NCBI GenBank assembly: GCA_020650975.1
Contig: JAIPMN010019890.1
Location: 1-64,000, forward strand
Origin: Apostichopus californicus
Taxonomy: Eukaryota; Echinodermata; Holothuroidea; Aspidochirotida; Stichopodidae
DNA length: 64,000 nucleotides
Direction of reading: 5' to 3'
The notes beneath the pieces were generated by a model that was not told the DNA's origin, made no database searches, and saw only the letters and a list, made by a program, of their open reading frames with translations. The position numbers and the translations under genes are program-made. This document shows, piece after piece, positions 58,234-64,000 of the stretch (the stretch's first letter is position 1; each line of letters begins with the position of its first letter).

Positions 58234-58934
58234 GTGACTTGAATTAATTTATCTGAACTCACTTCGTAACTCCCTTCATTGATTTTTTTAGATACTTTGT
58301 GTAGGCAGACAAGTGTTCATGTGTTCTGGTACGCTTGTATACATGAATATGTGAGTTGCTTGGAACCACATTAATTCAATATAGATCACTTCAAGAATTA
58401 TTATTTCCTGCATTTAATTTCAAATGAGAATGTAAAAAATGCTTATTATATTTTTTTGGAGTTTAAAGGTCATTTAAGGGTCAGTACAGGTTCAATTATC
58501 ACAAATTCAATCAAATAGTTCATATCTTCAGAACCCATTACACCAATATCATGGTAGATTAGCTTATGGGGTGAAAGTGTGTACGTAATTTTGTATAGGT
58601 CACAAATTTTTGAAAACCCTGTCAACATCATATCTGGAATATTCAGTACATCTCATGCAAAGCCAGATTGTGTTTGGTAAAGGTTAAAGGTCGACAGAGC
58701 TCAAAATAAATAAATCTTAAAAGCCTATCAACTATTAAATTTTCGCTAGTCATGAGCACAAACTTTCTGTTACAAAAAAGGAAAATCTTCCATTCGAAGA
58801 GTTGCCAAAAAAAGCTTTGTGAATTCTACTTCAATTTCACACTTAGAGTGTATTTTTTTCCATCTAGGACTTCGTAAAAGTACAAATATTTTCTTGAAAG
58901 CTTCATGACCCCTACAGGGTCTTTTGTGTTTCAG

Positions 58935-59131
58935 GATGTACTAGTTGGCGATTGAAGGTGGGATCTCAGATTGTGATTACTTTGTATGTTCCTTCACGCC
59001 ATGCCAATATGATCAATAGCCATTATAAGTTTAACTCTTTTCTCCTATTGAACATTTATAGGCTTGTACACCAATGTTGTTTAACTGTTACTTTTACAGA
59101 TACACCACTGAGTTATGTGAACCCTAATTAG
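58935..59131 (+). CDS. Gene C possible terminal exon
   Basis: After acceptor GTGTTTCAG the phase-1 frame is open for 65 codons: (G)CTSWRLKVGSQIVITLYVPS, RHANMINSHYKFNSFLLLNI, then on to a TAG at 59,129. The phase agrees with the 58,233 donor. The second half is AT-rich and may be read-through intron; a donor at 58,958 (GTGGGA) would make a short exon instead. No domain recognised. Confidence 0.3.
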
Positions 59132-59920
59132 GCATATGTAAGTTTGCATTGACATTTGCACAGCCATCCGGTATCTTTCATTCTCAGGCCATTTTAGCCA
59201 GTTCTTGGCTTTCCGCTGAAAAGTAAGCTAATATAGGAGTGACTGAATATCCCAAAACTCAATGTTACATTACTGCAAAGTAATGTGTTACTGCTTTACA
59301 TGATTTCTACTGGCTTGCGGTGCACCTTCTGCACGTCCTAGACAACTCAACACAAGCTAGGCCTATACTCTATAACCATGTATAACAATATGCCGTATAC
59401 ACTGTTGAGGCGTGCTTGCTTGTCTGCGGAGTGTGTGTGTGTGTATGTTTATTGCTTTTGTGTGAAGGTAAAAGGTCAGTTGGGTCAAGAGGAGTAAAAT
59501 TGCGAAAACCTTGTAAACACAATGTGCACAAAGGGAAGCCTTGATAAATTTTATGTTTAAATTGTATGTGTAAAATAGGTAGTACCAAAGGCACTTTGAT
59601 TTTGGTGGGGATCAAATGTCATCAGAGATCAAAGTTTGCAAGGTTGTAAATGCTACTTCAAGACAGAGGAGCTGGGAAAGATCTCACGTTAAGTATGTCA
59701 ATCTATTGGTTGTTTGTGGTCAGCAGCAGTGGGTGTGAATATATAATTTGTCACATGTCATTGTTTTATTGATGATTAATAACATCAAGTTCTGCATGTC
59801 ATCCTCACTTATTTTTGTAAGAGTAAAAACAAAAACATCTTTAATCCGTTAATGAAATCATAAAGCAGTTTTGCATTCTAGTTAATGTATGTGACAGAAA
59901 TATACAAGATTTTAGGTATT
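59132..59920. other. Downstream of gene C; repeat copies and a GT microsatellite
   Basis: A short GTGTGTGTGT run lies at about 59,432-59,445. AGGTCA-family repeat units follow at 59,460-59,640. No exon. Confidence 0.5.
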
Positions 59921-60236
59921 GCAGGGCTTGACATAACCGGTGTCACCGATGGCAAAAAGCCACCGTGCCCTCCATGTTTGCCACGATGCCCCTGAAAAAT
60001 ACGCCCAACCGATGGCAAAAATTTGCCACCGTGCCCTTTCTGTTTTGCCATCGGTGCCCCATGACACTTTTTTCTGCTCCTAAATGACGCAGTATTGTGT
60101 AGACGAAAAATGCCATCGTGCCCATTCTCTGATTCCTTTTTGCCACCATGCCCTTCCCATTTGCCATGATGCCCGTCTCCACTAGACACTACCGATGGCA
60201 TTTTTGCCATGCCCTTTTTGAGGCTTATGTCAAGTT
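59921..60236. mobile_element. Probable old hAT-like MITE with TTGCCA(C)CGTGCCC minisatellite
   Basis: The left end CAGGGCTTGACATAA and the right-end complement share CTTGACATAA; the right tip has decayed (GTTGTTTG). Flanks TAGGTATT and TTGGTATT (7 of 8) may be the target duplication. The interior is about eight units of CGATGGCAAAAA/TTGCCACCGTGCCC, which accounts for the Gly/His-rich - strand frame here. The design (hAT-like tips plus internal short tandem motif) parallels the element at 5,512. Confidence 0.55.
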
Positions 60237-61593
60237 GTTTGGTATTTTTATATAAATTTGTCATGAAATATCACAAAAATCATTTCATAGAGGTGGTCAC
60301 CAATTAAGTATGGCATTACTACCTGCTACATTGTTAACAATAGAAAAGCTGTATCTTCAATTCTAAATAATTTTTGGTTCCTTCTTGAAAGCATGTGATC
60401 GGGTCGGCGTGTGCATGTGGCACCTACCTTAGGTATACAATAACTTGATAAGAGAATGCCTGATGTTCATTATTTTCACTTTGTAGATGGGTTATATTAA
60501 GTAGAAGAATCGTATTGCTTTGTAGTGGTTAAGCCTGAAAGTCTTAAAATGGTTGTTACTCGACAACCACAAGTCTCACTGTGCTCAAACTTCGTATCAT
60601 GTTGTTAGGTGATAACAGGTATGTGTTGATGTATGTTAAAGTTTGTATAAATTTGCATATTAATGAGGGGTTGTGGCTTCATCTAATTTTGCAACATTTA
60701 GTGTAGGTATAAGAGAATGCCTGTTACTCATTATAGTCACTATGTAGATGGTTTTTAGTGAGTAGATTGACCCTATTGTTTTTGGTGGTTATATTACGTG
60801 TATTAATGAGGTGATAGGGTCAAAACTTCACGCATAAGTCTAATCTTATAGTTTAAAGAACCTCAAGTCTGCCAATCAACAATTTCAGCAAGGAATCATT
60901 CAATGCACTGCATCGATGTGAATAATTGTTTCACTCTTTCTTCCATACTAAGGAAATCATCTCAAGTGATGAAGATGACTAGTATATAACTGTCAGGATC
61001 TGTACCTCCCTCTATCCTTTTGTTGTAACCTTTTCTTATAAAGGTGACGTCATGATCATCCTTTTGTTATAAGTGGGTGACGTCATGATGATCCTTTTAT
61101 GTTTGGTTCACCGTCTAGCTGTGATCCTATAAAGATGACCATAAGAGATGACGACAGGGATGATATACAGATTACCGTAAGGGATGGATGAATGTGCTCG
61201 ACAGGGATCATATACAGATTGCCATAAGGGATGACGTAATTAGATTTGACATCCATCGAGCTGATGTTTGTTTGGGTGCAGACTATTGATTGTTGCATGG
61301 TGAGTCTGGAGGAGGTTGGGGGTGACTATAAATGACAACAACGGCACGGGTAGATTGTGATTGATGGTTACTTGAAGGGTTACTGAACGACAAGAATGAA
61401 GGACAAAACACATAGTAGTGAAGTTGTTGGAATGTCATTTGAAAGAAAACATCACATCAAGTCAAAAGTTGTAAAATACATATGCAGATACATTATATAT
61501 AAATATGTAGTACAATTCAAGTAGTCAATACAGCTTTACAAATCATAAAGGACATGTGCAGATACGTTATATACAAACACGCATTACGGATAT
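60237..61593. other. Non-coding; repeat copies and CRE-bearing direct repeats
   Basis: Copies of the AGGTCA-family repeat are present at 60,420-60,830. At 61,036-61,095 a 33-bp direct repeat, TGACGTCATGATnATCCTTTT, appears twice, each with a perfect CRE (61,045-61,052 and 61,078-61,085). It is followed by a roughly 65-bp direct repeat (GACAGGGAT-ATATACAGATT) at 61,150-61,230. A short open end at 60,953-60,982 (acceptor CTAAG, EIISSDEDD, TAG) could be a last exon of gene C but has little support. Confidence 0.45.
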
Positions 61594-64000
61594 TCAATAC
61601 AGCTTTACAAGTCTAAGGGGTATGGTGGAAGCACCATCATTCGACACTTTACGTTTTACGTATAGATACGACAAAGCAGTCTTTTCCTGTACATAGGTCT
61701 GTATTTGACCACTCTTCATTCTAAAACCTCTATTAGTTGCCTGCAGTGAGTGTTTATTTCCAATAACTTCTAAAAATTGGTCTTTCGTGAGGATAGACGA
61801 ATTCCTGTTGACCCCCTTGCAACCGACTTTCTCTTTATCTGAACCGAAGCAGTAATAACATTTACTGTTTAAGGAGACGATACCATCTCCTTGCCACTCC
61901 AGTTTGAATAAACCCAGTGTGCGTTTATCGTACTGTTTGTGTTCGATAGTATCGGAGCGGGGAAACCAGAGATGTTTTTCTTGCTCAAACAAACAACGCA
62001 TTTCTGGCTTAATAACATCTTCCAGCGATGCTCCAGAAATACCTACATAGGCGGAATCGGTATCCAACTCACAACACTCAAAATCAACTGGATCTATAAA
62101 CTTTAACATTAAATCATAATAGAATTTCAACATTCTCAACTTTGCGTATTGATAAACAAAGAAGCCGATTTGAATGGGGAGATCTAAATCTATAACGCGT
62201 TTATGAAGATCCACTTCATACATGCTGTTTGCTACAGGCGATAAACTTCTGAAAAAAGGATTATTGATGGCATGAAAAACTTTATCGTCGTTGCACACGA
62301 CGACATCAAGATGTTTCTCTTTGTTAGTGACTGTTTTACCGTAAGCAGAGTTACCGATGAGTTTCATGGTATCAGCCAGAATACTTTTAGCGGGGTCTTT
62401 ATCACCTTCGCGCCTTGCTTCACTGACTTCGTGACCAAACTCACAAAATACGGCTTTTGGTATGAATTGTGCTATTTGATAAATTCTGGTGACAATGAGG
62501 CCGTGTTCATTGTACCATTTAAGGATTGGTGTCGCGATCAATATTTTGCGACCGAACATATTACCAATCTGCGTTCGGCGGAGTTTTTGGAGGAGACCTT
62601 GCGCTGTAGCATACTCAGCCATGTGTTCTCCAATATCTTTTAAAGCAATCTGAGTATTTTTAAATATGGGAGGCATTTCTCCAAAGGTCTCTCTCAGAGA
62701 AGGCGGCACTTCTATATCACATTCCACCACCCCGAAAACCTCCCCACTCTTCACATGAGACAAAAAACTTTCTTCCGACATCCTCCATCGATCTTGTGTG
62801 GAGTAGGGATAGAGCTCTTTCAAGAAAGATTTGATTTGCGGGTTGCGTTTTGCTCCTTTAACCAATCACATTCCCATTTTTCAACATAGTCGAAACCTAC
62901 AGATTTCAAATACCTGGTAATGTCAAGTGTTTCTCGGTATAAGACGGATAAAAGTACCCCCTTGACTTGGTTGTGTGTTCTGCCTTTATTTAAATCGCAC
63001 GGGTGACCATGCCAATAACACCCGTGAAATTGAAAAACCGTTGCTTGCCCCGCACATTTACTAAGACCGTGAACAGGTAGTTCACGTTTCCCCACCCGAA
63101 CTTCCTTCCCGTTAAGTCTGTGTTTTATATCATAGCCCCGTGTCTGACGCTCCCACTCCAACCAACCCGCAGCAGTCTTTTGTAAATAATGAGTGAATTC
63201 ACGCCTGAAGCCTCTTTCTAATACGAGATCGACCCTCTTCCTGATAGCTATGGAAAATAATGGATGGACCACCGACGATATTGTTTTTGAAAAGAAAGTA
63301 CAAGTCTTTATGAGATTCTGGAAATAGGCAGAAGAAATCCCTTCGAATGTCTTTGAAAAGGTATCTCAGTGTCAGTCCAGGAACGGATATCCCCTGTTTG
63401 AACATATCAATTTCTTTTTCTTTGTAAAAATGAAACATTTTATATAGTGCTTCCAAAAAAGGGACGACATCTTCATTGTTATACCATTCTAAAAATCGCG
63501 GAACGAGGTCATCGCCACACGTGTTGACAATACTGATACTCAATACTGGAAATATTAATCCCTTTCAGTTTATTATAAAAATTGTCATGGGATGGCAAAG
63601 AGGTCGTTGATAATTTCGCAATACCATCCATCCAATCGTATGGAAAGAAACCTTTTTCTTCTTCACATTTTTAGGCCTGTAGAAATTTTTGGTTACTAAA
63701 CCCGGGGGCCAAGTAGTTTTTTATATCAAGAAATTTTAGCCACTTGGATGAAATAGACATATAATCACCATTGAGTTTTATGACCTGGCTGACGGCTGGA
63801 TACATGTCATGCGCACTCTCATCCTCATTTTAATGTAATTTTTGAAGACTTTCATACATGAGACCTTTCATGACATTAATGTCGTATTTGCCTGAATTGA
63901 AACCAATCAGAGGAATTTGCCTACAATAATTCAATAGACCACCCAGTGTCGGTTTTAATACATTTCGTGAAAAGTTGGAGTCATCCTCATGTAAATCCGA
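61594..64000 (-). mobile_element. Fossil Polinton (Maverick)-like element: family-B DNA polymerase, partial
   Basis: A protein-primed family-B DNA polymerase is read on the - strand and runs off the right edge. Recognisable parts, from the window edge inward, are the 3'-5' exonuclease region, an inserted endonuclease-like domain typical of Polinton polymerases (FHGCYWHG), and the polymerase palm with the DTDS metal-binding motif. The longest intact stretch is 423 codons. The gene is broken, with a handful of interruptions. No capsid, integrase, protease or ATPase genes and no terminal repeats are in view, so the family call rests on the polymerase alone. The still long frames suggest a moderate age. 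Confidence 0.8.

Noticed and set aside
59878-60264. 128-codon Gly/His/Lys-rich - strand frame
   Set aside because: Produced by translating the TTGCCACCGTGCCC minisatellite; not a protein gene.
60953-60982. Acidic tail EIISSDEDD followed by TAG after a weak acceptor
   Set aside because: Only nine codons, poor pyrimidine tract and no matching upstream phase.
1-64000. CRISPR arrays, operons, bacterial promoters and rRNA
   Set aside because: None seen; codon, intron and repeat content are clearly eukaryotic, and the tandem arrays have degenerate units without spacers.

Overview
This is a eukaryotic window, AT-rich and intron-rich, with few long reading frames, dense interspersed repeats and many degraded transposons. 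The frequent TAGGCCTA and TACTGTACAGTA-type palindromes, the hAT/Harbinger/CR1/Polinton mix and the BEN-domain exons suggest a marine deuterostome invertebrate, perhaps an echinoderm. That is an impression from sequence style, not a demonstrated assignment.

Host coding sequence is sparse and exon-sized. On the + strand, about 7.2-24.0 kb holds part of one gene (gene A). It has three tandemly duplicated micro-exons (45, 45 and 36 bp), exons at 12.05 and 14.5 kb resembling a DUF4806-like region, a BEN-domain exon at 22.97 kb and a terminal exon ending at 24,029. A second set of + strand exons (gene B) runs 26.38-29.0 kb and ends in a 242-residue terminal exon of unknown family. A third (gene C) starts with a clear ATG exon at 56,069, followed by exons at 58.03 and perhaps 58.93 kb. 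Nearly every exon joins its neighbours in phase 1, so A and B could also be alternative 3' ends of one transcription unit.

From 30 to 52.5 kb the window is transposon country. 30.0-32.7 and 34.35-37.2 kb are remains of uncharacterised large transposon-like proteins, including USP-like (deubiquitinase) pieces, split by a 5'-truncated CR1-like LINE (32.7-34.35 kb). 37,777-46,999 is a complete-ended 9.2 kb hAT element with an 8-bp target duplication. A PIF/Harbinger element (39,951-43,735, 3-bp target duplication) sits inside its transposase gene, and a second piece of the same LINE sits inside the Harbinger element. 47.2-51.35 kb is an ISL2EU-type Harbinger relic with both of that group's genes in converging orientation: SAP-SWIM-YqaJ-PHD on +, THAP-HTH-DDE on -.

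The right edge (61.59-64.0 kb, - strand) is a fossil Polinton-like family-B DNA polymerase that runs out of the window.

Non-coding structure is notable: an 853-bp hAT-type MITE with perfect termini (5,512-6,364); a 2.4 kb array of about 237-bp units full of AACGTT motifs (18.75-21.2 kb); a dispersed intronic repeat that carries perfect nuclear-receptor-type direct repeats; a tRNA-like sequence; and several short minisatellites. A 19-base N gap lies at 22,022-22,040.
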